Assembly (NCBI RefSeq): GCF_013404085.1
Contig: NZ_JABFHO010000001.1
Coordinates: 3,547,501-3,611,500, forward strand
DNA: 64,000 nucleotides
Direction: 5' to 3'
Source: Winogradskyella helgolandensis
Lineage (GTDB): Bacteria; Bacteroidota; Bacteroidia; Flavobacteriales; Flavobacteriaceae
The position numbers were made by a program, and so were the translations under genes. The notes under the pieces were generated by a model, which saw only the letters and a list, made by a program, of their open reading frames with translations, searched no databases and had not been told where the DNA came from. Each line of letters starts with the position of its first letter. Within the stretch, counting starts at the first letter, position 1. Positions 1-9,165 of the stretch are shown here, one piece after another.

Positions 1-910
1 TGCTAAACCTTTTTCATATAAAGAATTACCCAAACGTTATGCCGAATTTGGTACTGTATACCGCTATGAACAAAGTGGTGAATTACATGGTTTAACTAGA
101 GTTAGAGGCTTTACACAAGATGATGCTCATATTTTCTGTACACCAGATCAGTTGGACAAAGAGTTTAAAGACGTTATTGATTTAGTACTGTATGTCTTTG
201 GATCATTAGGTTTCGAGAATTTTACAGCTCAGGTCTCACTAAGAGACCCTGAAAATCCTGATAAATATATTGGAAGTGACGAAAATTGGAAGAAAGCAGA
301 AGAAGCTATTTTAAATGCTGCGAAAGATAAAGGTTTAAATTTTGTTGTGGAAACGGGTGAAGCAGCATTTTACGGTCCTAAGTTAGACTTTATGGTTAAA
401 GATGCTCTTGGGCGTCAATGGCAATTAGGTACCATACAAGTTGATTATAATTTACCAGAACGCTTTGATTTATCTTATAAAGGTAGTGATAACGAAATGC
501 ATAGACCGGTTATGATTCACCGTGCTCCTTTTGGTAGTATGGAACGTTTTATAGCTATATTGCTAGAGCATACAGGTGGAAACTTCCCACTTTGGTTAAT
601 GCCAGAACAAGCAATTATACTCTCTATAAGTGAGAAATATGAAAAATACGCCGAAAAAGTTTTAATTTCGCTAGAAAATGACGAAATTCGCGCCCTCACA
701 GACAACAGAAATGAAACTGTAGGTAAGAAAATTCGAGAAGCTGAAATGCAAAAGTTTCCGTTTATGATTATTGTAGGTGAGCAAGAAGAAAAAGACAATA
801 CAATAACAGTGCGTCAACATGGTGGTGAAGACCTTGGCACAATTACTGTAGAAGACTTTGTGAAAATAGTAAAAGATAGAATTAGTAAAAGTTTAAAAAC
901 TTTTAAATAA
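1..910 (+). CDS. thrS: Threonyl-tRNA synthetase, C-terminal part (5' end outside window)
   Basis: This class II synthetase charges tRNA-Thr with threonine in the cytoplasm. The reading frame is already open at base 2 and runs to TAA at 908-910, so the start lies before the window. The visible part holds class II motif 2 (RGFTQDD around bases 107-127), the zinc/active-site stretch ([12 protein letters not shown]), motif 3 ([13 protein letters not shown]) and a C-terminal anticodon-binding domain of about 100 residues. An internal TTG at 152 would remove motif 2 and is not the start. It is followed by infC, rpmI and rplT, the classic translation operon order. Identity is very secure. Confidence 0.97.
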   Translation, partial: AKPFSYKELPKRYAEFGTVYRYEQSGELHGLTRVRGFTQDDAHIFCTPDQLDKEFKDVIDLVLYVFGSLGFENFTAQVSLRDPENPDKYIGSDENWKKAEEAILNAAKDKGLNFVVETGEAAFYGPKLDFMVKDALGRQWQLGTIQVDYNLPERFDLSYKGSDNEMHRPVMIHRAPFGSMERFIAILLEHTGGNFPLWLMPEQAIILSISEKYEKYAEKVLISLENDEIRALTDNRNETVGKKIREAEMQKFPFMIIVGEQEEKDNTITVRQHGGEDLGTITVEDFVKIVKDRISKSLKTFK

Positions 911-939
911 TATTAAGTTTAATTTAAAATACAGAAGCC

Positions 940-1494
940 ATAGCAATACGTAGAAACAGAAAGAATTTTACAAGACGTGTATCTCAAGAAGATAAACACC
1001 GTATAAATTCTAAAATCAGATCTGAAGAAGTAAGATTAGTCGGAGATAATGTTGAAATAGGTGTTTATCCTATAAAACAGGCATTATCCCTAGCCGACGA
1101 ACAAGGTTTAGATCTCGTAGAGATTTCGCCAAATGCGAACCCTCCTGTTTGTAAAGTTATGGATTATAAAAAATTCCTTTACGAGCAGAAGAAACGAGAA
1201 AAAACATTAAAATCTAAAGCGACTAAAGTAATCGTTAAAGAAATTCGTTTTGGTCCTCAAACAGATGACCATGATTACGAGTTTAAAAAGAAACATGCAG
1301 AAAAGTTCCTAAAAGACGGAGCGAAATTAAAAGCGTTTGTTTTCTTTAAAGGACGATCCATTGTATTTAAAGAACAAGGTCAAATTTTATTATTAAAATT
1401 AGCCCAAGATCTTGAAGAATATGGAAAGGTAGAACAAATGCCTAAGCTAGAAGGAAAGCGAATGATTATGTTCATCGCACCTAAGAAAAAGTAG
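940..1494 (+). CDS. infC: Translation initiation factor IF-3 (ATA start codon)
   Basis: IF-3 binds the 30S subunit, prevents premature 50S joining and checks the initiation codon. The in-frame sequence upstream of the first ATG (1159) encodes a normal IF-3 N-domain ([38 protein letters not shown]). Between the in-frame stop at 925-927 and this region there is no ATG, GTG or TTG, only ATA at 940 and 946. I place the start at ATA 940, giving [10 protein letters not shown] and a 184-residue protein. Non-standard infC starts are known in other bacteria and allow autoregulation, because IF-3 discriminates against such codons. A start at ATG 1159 would delete the whole N-domain. It lies 29 nt after thrS and before rpmI. 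Confidence 0.9.
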   Translation: MAIRRNRKNFTRRVSQEDKHRINSKIRSEEVRLVGDNVEIGVYPIKQALSLADEQGLDLVEISPNANPPVCKVMDYKKFLYEQKKREKTLKSKATKVIVKEIRFGPQTDDHDYEFKKKHAEKFLKDGAKLKAFVFFKGRSIVFKEQGQILLLKLAQDLEEYGKVEQMPKLEGKRMIMFIAPKKK

Positions 1495-1590
1495 TTTAAC
1501 TACGCTCAACTACCAACATAAATGTAGAGAGAAAAAATAATAAAAAGCTGATTTTCAGCAAAACGATAATAAGCGAAACGTAAATTAAAC

Positions 1591-1597
1591 AGAGGAG
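1591..1597 (+). promoter_or_regulatory. Strong Shine-Dalgarno before rpmI
   Basis: AGAGGAG lies 3 nt before the rpmI ATG at 1601. Purine-rich sites this close to the anti-SD complement are uncommon in this window, where most genes show only AT-rich leaders, so it stands out. Confidence 0.55.
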
Positions 1598-1600
1598 AAA

Positions 1601-1798
1601 ATGCCTAAAATGAAAACAAAATCGAGTGCTAAGAAACGTTTCAAACTAACTGGCACTGGTAAGATTAAAAGAAAGCATGCTTTTAAGAGTCATATATTGA
1701 CAAAAAAATCTAAAAAGCGTAAGCTTAAATTAACTCATGATGGTTTGGTACACAAAGCAGATGAGAACAATATTAAAACATTATTACGTTTAAAGTAA
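1601..1798 (+). CDS. rpmI: 50S ribosomal protein L35
   Basis: A 65-residue, very basic ribosomal protein of the large subunit. The N-terminus [20 protein letters not shown] is the usual L35 start, and the length matches the family. It lies between infC and rplT and is probably cotranscribed with both; an AGAGGAG ribosome binding site precedes ATG 1601. Confidence 0.97.
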   Translation: MPKMKTKSSAKKRFKLTGTGKIKRKHAFKSHILTKKSKKRKLKLTHDGLVHKADENNIKTLLRLK

Positions 1799-1802
1799 TT
1801 CT

Positions 1803-1877
1803 GTTTTAATCGGTTAAAACAATTTATAAACCCTGGAGTTAGGCAAAATAATTTAGCAAGTGTCTATTAATATAGAC
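1803..1877 (+). promoter_or_regulatory. Two hairpins in the rpmI-rplT intergenic leader
   Basis: The 107-nt gap contains two small perfect hairpins: GTTTTAA/TTAAAAC (1803-1809/1814-1820, loop TCGG) and GTCTAT/ATAGAC (1862-1867/1872-1877, loop TAAT). Neither is followed by a T-run, so they are not obvious terminators. L20 represses its own operon by binding leader RNA in other bacteria; whether these hairpins do that is inference. Confidence 0.3.
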
Positions 1878-1905
1878 CGCCTACTACAAAAACACATTTA
1901 AGAGA

Positions 1906-2250
1906 ATGCCAAGATCAGTAAATTCAGTAGCAAAAAGAGCCAGAAGAAAAAAGGTTCTTAAGCAAGCAAAAGGTTACTTCGGAAGACGTAAAAACGTTTG
2001 GACAGTAGCAAAAAATGCGGTTGACAAAGCGATGCAATATTCGTACAGAGACCGTAGAGTAAAAAAGAGAACATTCCGTTCGTTATGGATTATGCGTATT
2101 AACGCAGGTGCAAGACAGCATGGAATGAGCTATTCAAAATTTATGGGAGGATTAAAATCAAATAATATTGACTTGAACCGTAAGGTGCTTGCCGATTTAG
2201 CGATGAATCACCCAGATGCTTTTGAAGCTATAGTAAACAAAGTAAAATAG
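1906..2250 (+). CDS. rplT: 50S ribosomal protein L20
   Basis: L20 binds 23S rRNA early and is needed for 50S assembly. The 114-residue product begins [15 protein letters not shown] and contains the L20 signature [18 protein letters not shown]; length is normal. It is the last gene of the thrS-infC-rpmI-rplT operon and is followed after about 40 nt by an intrinsic terminator. Confidence 0.97.
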   Translation: MPRSVNSVAKRARRKKVLKQAKGYFGRRKNVWTVAKNAVDKAMQYSYRDRRVKKRTFRSLWIMRINAGARQHGMSYSKFMGGLKSNNIDLNRKVLADLAMNHPDAFEAIVNKVK

Positions 2251-2288
2251 GCTTTTAGCCAAATTAATAACAACATTTCGCTTATAAG

Positions 2289-2320
2289 ATCCGGTTCATT
2301 TATTTGAATCGGATTTTTTT
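2289..2320 (+). terminator. Intrinsic terminator after rplT
   Basis: A 10-bp stem, ATCCGGTTCA (2289-2298) with TGAATCGGAT (2305-2314), one G-U pair, is followed by a run of seven T (2314-2320). It ends the thrS-rplT operon. Confidence 0.85.
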
Positions 2321-2416
2321 ATGTCTAATTATTAAAACTAAACCGTTTGCACAAAAGCATAATTATAGAAAATTCCTTTTTTATTTTTAACTTACGCTTT
2401 AATTAAAACTATTTCC

Positions 2417-5400
2417 ATGAAGCGTATTCAACTTATTGCAACCCTCATTCTACTTGTTACTTTTAACGCTTTCAGCCAAGATAAAGATAAAACAAAATCA
2501 TGGGATGTCTCCAATCCTGAAGGTGATTGGAATTTCAAAGAACTTAACCTTTCAACTAACGAAGGCACTTGGATGAATTTAGATGTGAGTCCGGATGGAA
2601 AAGCTATTGTTTTTGATTTATTAGGAGATATCTACATCATGGATAGCAATGGTGGTAAGGCTAAATTATTAAGAGAAGGTTTACCTTTTGAAATACAACC
2701 TCGCTTTAGTCCAGACGGTAAACACATCTCATTTACTAGTGATGCTGGTGGAGGCGACAACATATGGATTATGAACACTGATGGCTCTGATGCTAATCAA
2801 ATAACAAAGGAAGATTTTAGATTACTAAACAATACAGTTTGGACACCAGATGGTGAGTATCTTATTGCCCGAAAACACTTTACTTCCGGTCGCTCTTTAG
2901 GAGCTGGTGAATTATGGATGTATCATAAAACTGGAGGTAGTGGTTTACAACTGACACAAAAGAAAAATGATCAACAGGATGTGAACGAACCCACTATATC
3001 TCCTGACGGAAAGTATTTATACTATAGTGAAGATGTGTATCCTGGAGGAGCTTTTCAATATAACAAAGATCCTAATAGCCAAATCTATGTCATCAATCGT
3101 TACAACATGAAAACAGGACAAACCACGAGAATCACAGGTGGTCCAGGAGGAGCTGCACGCCCTCAAATTTCTAGAGATGGAAAAAAATTAGCATTTGTAA
3201 AACGTGTTCGTACTAAAACTGTATTATATATTCACGATTTAGAAACAGGTGAAGAATGGCCTGTGTATGATCAACTGAATAAAGACCAGCAAGAAGCTTG
3301 GGCTATTTTTGGAGTCTATACCAACTTTAATTGGATGCCTAATAACGAAGACATCGTGATTTGGTCTGGCGGAAAAATTAATAAAATCAATATCAACTCT
3401 CTTAAAGTTTCAGATATCCCGTTTCAAGCAAACTCAACGATTAAAATTGCTAAAGCTGTGGAATTTGATACGCCTGTGGCACCAGATACTTTTGATGCTA
3501 AAGTGATTCGACATGCAACCACATCACCAGATGGAAAAACCATTGTTTTTAATGCGCTTGGCTATTTATACACCCAGAAATTACCTAACGGCAAAGCCAA
3601 ACGATTAACTACTGGAACTGATTTTGAATTTGAACCGACCTTCTCACCCGATGGCAATTCAATCACTTATGTGACTTGGAATGATCAAAATTTAGGAGCT
3701 ATCTATTCGATTCCTTCAACTGGCGGAACGTCTACAAAGTTAACTTCAGAAAAAGGCATTTACAGAAATCCGTCGTACTCACGTAATGGCAAACATATCG
3801 TCTATCGCAAAGAAAACGGGAACAACGAACAAGGTCGAACGTTTTCAAAAAAGCCAGGTTTGTATTTGATGAATAGTGATGGGACAAACACCAAATTTGT
3901 AACCAAAGAAGGAGAATTCCCAATGTTTAATGCTGATGATACACGAATTATTTACCAAAATGGCGGACAATTTTTTGGGGCTTTAACTAAAGAATTAAAA
4001 AGTGTTGATCTTAATGGTTTTGATGAACGTACGCTTGTAAAATCAAAGCATGGGAATATTTTGTTGCCAAGTCCTGATAGCAACTGGATTGCTTTTGTTC
4101 ATTTACATAAAGTTTATTTAGCTCCAATGCCAAAATCTGGACATACTTTAGACTTAACCGATAAAACCAAATATGTTCCAGTTACGCAGCTTTCAAAAGA
4201 TGCAGGTATCAATTTACATTGGTCTAAAGACAGCAAAATAGTACATTGGACCTTAGGAAATCAGTATTTTTCGGCAAATGCTTCGGAAGATGCTAAACTC
4301 GTTGAAAAAGGAATACATATTAATCTCGAAGCTAAAACGGATAAACCTTCAGGTAGAATTGCCTTAAAAGGAGCTCGCCTTATTACAATGGAAGGTGATG
4401 ACGTTATTGAAAATGGAACTATCGTTATTAATAACAACATTATTGAAGCTATAGGAAATACTTCAGACATAACAATTCCTTCCGATGCAAAAGTCTATGA
4501 TGTATCAGGAAAAACAATTATGCCAGGCATGGTAGATGCTCATGCGCATATTGGTGGGTTCAGATACGGATTAACAACACAAAAGCATTGGCAATTTTAT
4601 GCGAATTTAGCTTATGGAGTGACGACCTCTCATGACCCCTCTGCACATACTGAAACCATTTTTGCACTTTCGGAATTACAAAAAACAGGGGAGCTTGTTG
4701 GGCCTCGCCTCTACTCTACAGGATTTATCCTTTATGGAGCCGATGGAGATTTTAAAGCTGTTATTAACAATCTTGAAGATGCACGTTCGTCTATTAGAAG
4801 AACAAAGGCTTTTGGTGCTTTATCTGTAAAGAGTTACAATCAACCAAGACGTGAGCAACGTCAACAAGTCTTACAAGCTGCTCGCGAGGAAGGGATTTTT
4901 GTCGTTCCCGAAGGTGGTTCAACGTTTTATCACAATATCACCATGGTTATGGATGGGCATACTGGAGTAGAACACAATATTCCTGTGGCTCCTGTATATA
5001 AAGATGTTTTAGAACTTTGGGGAAATAGTAATGTGGGTTACACACCAACACTTATTGTGAATTATGGAGGTATGAATAGTGAAGTGTATTGGTATCAAAA
5101 GACCAATGTTTGGGAGAATGAAAAGCTTCTAAAATATACTCCAAGAGCAATTATCGATTCACGTTCTAGACATCGTGTTATGGTTCCGGATGAAGAATAT
5201 GAAAACGGTCATATTTTGGTATCTAAAACCACTAAAGCACTTAGTGATGCTGGTGTAAAAGTCAACCTTGGAGCGCATGGTCAATTACAAGGACTTGGAG
5301 CCCATTGGGAATTATGGTCACTTCAACAAGGCGGCATGACGAATCATGAAGCTTTAAAAGCAGCGACTATTAATAGTGCTAACTATATAGGTGCTGGTAA

Positions 5401-5674
5401 CGATATTGGTTCTCTTAAAAAAGGGAAGTTAGCCGATTTAATTGTTATGGATAAAAACCCTTTAGAAAATATTAGAAATTCTGAAAGTATTATTTACACC
5501 ATGATTAATGGTCGTATGTATGATACTGAAACCATGAATGAAATAGGAAATCATCCAAAAGAACGGACTGAATTCTATTGGGAAAATAATAAATATAACC
5601 AAGCATTTCCTTGGCATGAGGAATCGCAGAGTTTTACTCGAGAGGCTTGTGGCTGTAATGTGGGTTCGCATTAA
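2417..5674 (+). CDS. Secreted PD40 beta-propeller plus amidohydrolase fusion protein
   Basis: A 1085-residue protein with a signal peptide (MKRIQLIATLILLVTFNAFS, cut before QDKD). Residues about 40-640 are TolB/PD40-type propeller repeats with recurring SPDGK motifs. Residues about 650-1060 form a metal-dependent amidohydrolase: GMVDAHAHIGG with the metal pair H709/H711, later histidines in GHTGVEHN and GAHGQLQG, and the family ending GKLADLIVMD. It probably acts in the periplasm or at the outer membrane on an imide, amide or peptide-like substrate, which is not known. The two-domain form recurs in Bacteroidota. The C-terminus ends in a Cys-rich tail (EACGCNVGSH). It stands alone between two terminators. 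Domain calls are firm; the substrate is unknown. Confidence 0.88.
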   Translation: MKRIQLIATLILLVTFNAFSQDKDKTKSWDVSNPEGDWNFKELNLSTNEGTWMNLDVSPDGKAIVFDLLGDIYIMDSNGGKAKLLREGLPFEIQPRFSPDGKHISFTSDAGGGDNIWIMNTDGSDANQITKEDFRLLNNTVWTPDGEYLIARKHFTSGRSLGAGELWMYHKTGGSGLQLTQKKNDQQDVNEPTISPDGKYLYYSEDVYPGGAFQYNKDPNSQIYVINRYNMKTGQTTRITGGPGGAARPQISRDGKKLAFVKRVRTKTVLYIHDLETGEEWPVYDQLNKDQQEAWAIFGVYTNFNWMPNNEDIVIWSGGKINKININSLKVSDIPFQANSTIKIAKAVEFDTPVAPDTFDAKVIRHATTSPDGKTIVFNALGYLYTQKLPNGKAKRLTTGTDFEFEPTFSPDGNSITYVTWNDQNLGAIYSIPSTGGTSTKLTSEKGIYRNPSYSRNGKHIVYRKENGNNEQGRTFSKKPGLYLMNSDGTNTKFVTKEGEFPMFNADDTRIIYQNGGQFFGALTKELKSVDLNGFDERTLVKSKHGNILLPSPDSNWIAFVHLHKVYLAPMPKSGHTLDLTDKTKYVPVTQLSKDAGINLHWSKDSKIVHWTLGNQYFSANASEDAKLVEKGIHINLEAKTDKPSGRIALKGARLITMEGDDVIENGTIVINNNIIEAIGNTSDITIPSDAKVYDVSGKTIMPGMVDAHAHIGGFRYGLTTQKHWQFYANLAYGVTTSHDPSAHTETIFALSELQKTGELVGPRLYSTGFILYGADGDFKAVINNLEDARSSIRRTKAFGALSVKSYNQPRREQRQQVLQAAREEGIFVVPEGGSTFYHNITMVMDGHTGVEHNIPVAPVYKDVLELWGNSNVGYTPTLIVNYGGMNSEVYWYQKTNVWENEKLLKYTPRAIIDSRSRHRVMVPDEEYENGHILVSKTTKALSDAGVKVNLGAHGQLQGLGAHWELWSLQQGGMTNHEALKAATINSANYIGAGNDIGSLKKGKLADLIVMDKNPLENIRNSESIIYTMINGRMYDTETMNEIGNHPKERTEFYWENNKYNQAFPWHEESQSFTREACGCNVGSH

Positions 5675-5680
5675 AACAAA

Positions 5681-5708
5681 AACCGATTCAGTTATGAATC
5701 GGTTTTTT
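5681..5708 (+). terminator. Intrinsic terminator after the amidohydrolase gene
   Basis: The perfect 10-bp stem AACCGATTCA (5681-5690) / TGAATCGGTT (5695-5704) has a GTTA loop and ends in a T-run to 5708. It lies 6 nt after the stop codon. Confidence 0.88.
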
Positions 5709-5746
5709 ATTTCACTTAATTTGAATATAAATTATAAGCATATAAT

Positions 5747-6550
5747 ATGAAAGACGTTAAAATGGTAGTCACAGATATGGATGGCACATTATTAAATTCT
5801 AATCACGAAGTAAGCGAAAGGTTCTTTAAAATATTTGAAGACTTAAAGCAGCAAAACATTCAGTTTGTTGCCGCAAGTGGACGACCTTATTATAGCATTG
5901 TAGATAAACTTCAACCTATAAAAGATGATATTATTATTGTTGCTGAAAATGGTGGATTGGTCATTAAGAACGAAAACGTATTGCTTTCTAATCTACTTCA
6001 TCCGAATCGATTAATAGAACTTTATAAATTAGTGACTACCATTGAAAACACCTATCCTATTTTCTGCACTAAAAATCGAGCCTTTATTCTTAGAGCATCT
6101 AATAATTTGGTAAAGACGTTTTCTGAATATTATTCAGTCTATACTATAATCGATTCTTTTGAAGAAATTACTGAAGACGTCATTAAAATAGCATTGTATC
6201 ACACCACAAATTCTGAAGCTAATATCTTCCCATTTGTAAAACATCTAAAGCCAGAACTCAATGTTGTGGTATCTGGTAATCATTGGGTAGATATTTCTGA
6301 AGCGATTACTAATAAAGGAAATGCAATTACTTTTTTACAAAAGCAACTGAACATTACTCCTTCTGAAACTATGGTATTTGGAGATTACAATAACGATTTA
6401 GAAATGTTGAAATGCGCAGAATATAGTTACGCAATGGCCAATGCGCATCCTGATGTAAAAGCAGTTGCCAATTTCGAAACTGTATCTAATGATAATAATG
6501 GTGTAGAACTGGTTTTAGAAGCGTTAATTGCCGAAAGCCGTAAGGACTAA
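5747..6550 (+). CDS. Cof-type HAD-family sugar/cofactor phosphatase
   Basis: A 267-residue cytosolic HAD hydrolase of the Cof (C2-cap) group, which removes phosphate from sugar phosphates or nucleotide cofactors. Motif I is VVTDMDGTLLNS (nucleophile D10, acid D12), motif II is AASGRPYYS, and motif IV is GDYNNDLEML with the Mg-binding aspartates. Length is typical. Its 3' end overlaps by 27 nt the 3' end of the opposing YjbQ gene, so transcription converges here. The substrate cannot be told from sequence. Confidence 0.92.
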   Translation: MKDVKMVVTDMDGTLLNSNHEVSERFFKIFEDLKQQNIQFVAASGRPYYSIVDKLQPIKDDIIIVAENGGLVIKNENVLLSNLLHPNRLIELYKLVTTIENTYPIFCTKNRAFILRASNNLVKTFSEYYSVYTIIDSFEEITEDVIKIALYHTTNSEANIFPFVKHLKPELNVVVSGNHWVDISEAITNKGNAITFLQKQLNITPSETMVFGDYNNDLEMLKCAEYSYAMANAHPDVKAVANFETVSNDNNGVELVLEALIAESRKD

Positions 6551-6946
6551 CTGTCTTCCTCCTGCTCTATTTCTATGCTCGCAAAGGTAAACACCTTGCC
6601 AAATTCCGAGATTTAATTTACCATTTGTGATAGGAATTTGAACAGACGTTCCCATTAATGATGCTTTTATATGTGCAGGCATATCATCAGAACCTTCATA
6701 AGTATGCTGGTAATAAGCCTGATTTTCTGGAACCATTTTATTGATATGACTTTCAAAATCTAATCTAACCGTTGGATCTGCATTCTCGTTAATCGTTAAA
6801 CTTGCAGATGTATGCTTAATGAATATTTGCAATTGTCCGATTTTAATCTGACTAATTTCAGGAATCGCATTTACTACTTCAGTGGTCACTAAATGAAAAC
6901 CTCTTGAAAATGGTTGTAGTTTGATTTCCTTTTGAAAGAATTGCAT
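6524..6946 (-). CDS. YjbQ family protein (UPF0047)
   Basis: A 140-residue single-domain protein of the YjbQ/UPF0047 family. Family hallmarks visible are the His-rich HTSASLTINENADPTVR stretch, the HxxxxEGSDDMPAHIKASLMG stretch and a C-terminal GTWQGV-like motif (LGIWQGVYLCEHR). Family members carry weak thiamin-phosphate synthase activity in E. coli, but the physiological role is unsettled. It lies just downstream of the EF-hand gene on the same strand, about 17 nt apart, so the two may be cotranscribed. Confidence 0.92.
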   Translation of the reverse strand: MQFFQKEIKLQPFSRGFHLVTTEVVNAIPEISQIKIGQLQIFIKHTSASLTINENADPTVRLDFESHINKMVPENQAYYQHTYEGSDDMPAHIKASLMGTSVQIPITNGKLNLGIWQGVYLCEHRNRAGGRQLVLTAFGN

Positions 6947-6963
6947 AATATAATAATGGTTTT

Positions 6964-7242
6964 TTATTTCGATTGATCTGATATCTCATCAATAGCAGAT
7001 TTAAATTCTTCCCAATTTATAAGGTGATCTCCATCTTTATCATAGCCTTCTATTAATTTTGAAGACACCATACCACGTATAAATCCGGTAATTTCAGCTT
7101 CTTTCAATAATTTTACAATTTCAGCTTTGTTTAGTTTTCCGTCTCCATCTTTATCGAAAAACTTAAAGGCGTCCTCTGGAGTTTTAAAATGATTTGTAAT
7201 TAAAATTTGGATTTTGTTGAGTATCGTTTCTTTTGATAACAT
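6964..7242 (-). CDS. Small EF-hand calcium-binding protein
   Basis: A 92-residue protein with two canonical EF-hand loops: DKDGDGKLNKAE (about residues 29-40) and DKDGDHLINWEE (about 69-80). Both have acidic residues at positions 1, 3, 5 and 12, so calcium binding is expected. There is no signal peptide, so it is probably cytosolic, like the calerythrin-type bacterial EF-hand proteins. It sits directly before the YjbQ gene on the minus strand. Role unknown; a calcium buffer or sensor is inference. Confidence 0.85.
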   Translation of the reverse strand: MLSKETILNKIQILITNHFKTPEDAFKFFDKDGDGKLNKAEIVKLLKEAEITGFIRGMVSSKLIEGYDKDGDHLINWEEFKSAIDEISDQSK

Positions 7243-7668
7243 ATCTATTGGGTTTCATTAAAAATAAGAAATAATACTTTGAAACTCTGATGTATTAACA
7301 AACAAAAAAAAGGTCCTGTTACTGTAACCTCAGATTTAGTTAATCAAAAACACTACTTGTTAATCAGTCTTACCAACATTTTCCCAAACCTCGGTTATGA
7401 CAAACAGAATTAATTTATAACCGCTTTAAAAGCTTCTACATAGTATGTACTAGCTGTATCGTAATTCAATTGTAGTTTTAGACCCAATAATTATTGAATT
7501 TCCTCTTCATTTGTTTTAGTATATTCAGGCTTTATTCTTGTAGTAAGAAAGTCCTTTATCTAATTTATTTCCGAGATTAAGCTTTCTCCAAAATTTAAGA
7601 TATCGCTATTTTTTCATCATGATTCATGAGTCAACAGGAAAAATAGTGCAATAATTATGTACTTCATA
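7243..7668. other. Gene-free interval of about 430 bp
   Basis: No convincing reading frame, RNA gene or terminator is visible between the EF-hand gene start and the end of the next minus-strand gene. It is AT-rich and includes only the upstream region of the EF-hand gene. It may be decayed sequence. Confidence 0.5.
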
Positions 7669-8934
7669 TTACGTTTTCTGCTTCTTCTTTTTAGCCGCAG
7701 GAAATAATACATTGTTTAAAATTAGCCGATACCCTGGAGATGTGGGATGCAGGTCTAATTCCGTTTTTGGATCGCCTACTCTATGCGTGTAATCTTCAGG
7801 ATCATGGCCTCCATAAAAGGTAAAAAAGCCTTTTCCTTTAATACCGTGAATATATTTAGCTTCTCCATTTGTTTTGTTTTCACCCATTACTAAGACGTTG
7901 GATTTTATTTGATCTCTACTAAATGAAGTTGTTTGTCCCATAAAACCTTTAACCAATGCGGTATGATTTTGAGTTAACATTGATGGAATTGGATCCCATT
8001 TTGCAGAATATTCCATAAGAGAAAAATAATCTACAGTCTTATTAATTTGTCGTTTTTGAGTCATATCTATAGACGAAAACTCGTAAACATTAGGACTACG
8101 TTCTAAAATATAATCTTTAAAAGCAAAGGTTTTAGAAAAATCGATTTTATTCTGATAACCTGGATCACTACCATCACCATCAAACATAGGCTCGCAAATA
8201 TCTACACCTTCCGCTGAAAGTGCGATATCAAAACTATCTGTTGCAGAACACATGGCAAACATAAATCCACCACCAACTACATAATCCCTAATTTTAAGGG
8301 AAACAGCTGATTTCTCTTCTGAAACTTTATTGTAGCCTAATCGTTTGGCTAAGGCTTCTGCTTCTCTTTTATCTTCAATATACCAAGCAGCAGATCTATA
8401 TGCTCTGTAGAATTTTCCATATTGACCTGTAAAATCTTCATGATGTAAGTGTAACCAATCATAAAGTAATAATTCATCATTCAAAACCTCTTCATCATAA
8501 ATAGTTTCATAAGGAATTTCAGCATAGGTTAAAACCATAGTTACTGCATCATCCCAAGGTTTTAGCCCTGTTGGAGTATAAACCGCAATTTTTGGTGCCT
8601 TTTCCAAAACCACAGCTTCTTGATTTACTGCAGGACTCGCAATCTCTTCTAAAATCTGAGTCGCTTTTGCATCCGAAATTACCTCAAAAGAAACTCCTCT
8701 AATTTGGCACTCGCGCTGAATAATATCGGCATCTGGCAATAGAAATGAACCACCTCTATAATTAAGTAGCCACTTAACTTTTAGCTCACGCTCTAAGGTC
8801 CAATATGTTATTCCATATGCTTTTAAATGATTGCTTTGCGTTTCTGCATCCATTGGAATAAGAATATAGGAGGCATACGAATTGGCACTACATACGATTA
8901 GAAATAAGAAGAAGGCAATTTTTTTCAAGTTCAT
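7669..8934 (-). CDS. Secreted protein of the flavobacterial 'asparagine synthetase B' label; function unknown
   Basis: A 421-residue protein with a signal peptide (MNLKKIAFFLFLIVCSANSYA), then a conserved domain beginning SYILIPMDAETQSNHLKAYG. It resembles a conserved Bacteroidota family that I recall being labelled asparagine synthetase B. The sequence does not support that name: there is no N-terminal catalytic Cys2, no SGGxDS pyrophosphatase loop, and it is exported. The stretch GGGFMFAMCSATDSFD, with a Cys in a tight turn after a Gly-rich strand, and the Trp/His-rich YDWLHLHHEDFTGQYG suggest a class I glutamine-amidotransferase-like or ThuA-like fold. That is inference. The tail is basic (KKKKQKT). 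It stands alone on the minus strand. Confidence 0.75.
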   Translation of the reverse strand: MNLKKIAFFLFLIVCSANSYASYILIPMDAETQSNHLKAYGITYWTLERELKVKWLLNYRGGSFLLPDADIIQRECQIRGVSFEVISDAKATQILEEIASPAVNQEAVVLEKAPKIAVYTPTGLKPWDDAVTMVLTYAEIPYETIYDEEVLNDELLLYDWLHLHHEDFTGQYGKFYRAYRSAAWYIEDKREAEALAKRLGYNKVSEEKSAVSLKIRDYVVGGGFMFAMCSATDSFDIALSAEGVDICEPMFDGDGSDPGYQNKIDFSKTFAFKDYILERSPNVYEFSSIDMTQKRQINKTVDYFSLMEYSAKWDPIPSMLTQNHTALVKGFMGQTTSFSRDQIKSNVLVMGENKTNGEAKYIHGIKGKGFFTFYGGHDPEDYTHRVGDPKTELDLHPTSPGYRLILNNVLFPAAKKKKQKT

Positions 8935-9165
8935 AGATTTAGAACGAAATATAACTATTTTTTAGTCTTTACGGACTTGATTTATCATTCTTTTAAGACC
9001 TCAATTAAATATGTAATGCGTTTATCTGTTATAAAATGAGAATGCGTTGCGCAGAGAAAACACATGCTTTTAGCTGATACACAATTAAATACCTGAAATC
9101 AATTAAAAATACCACTCTCAAACATCGAAACCCAAACTTTGTTACGACGAAATAACTAATAGTGT

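Noticed and set aside
1159..1494. A short 111-codon IF-3 from the first ATG
   Set aside because: It would lose the N-domain, which is clearly encoded upstream in the same frame.
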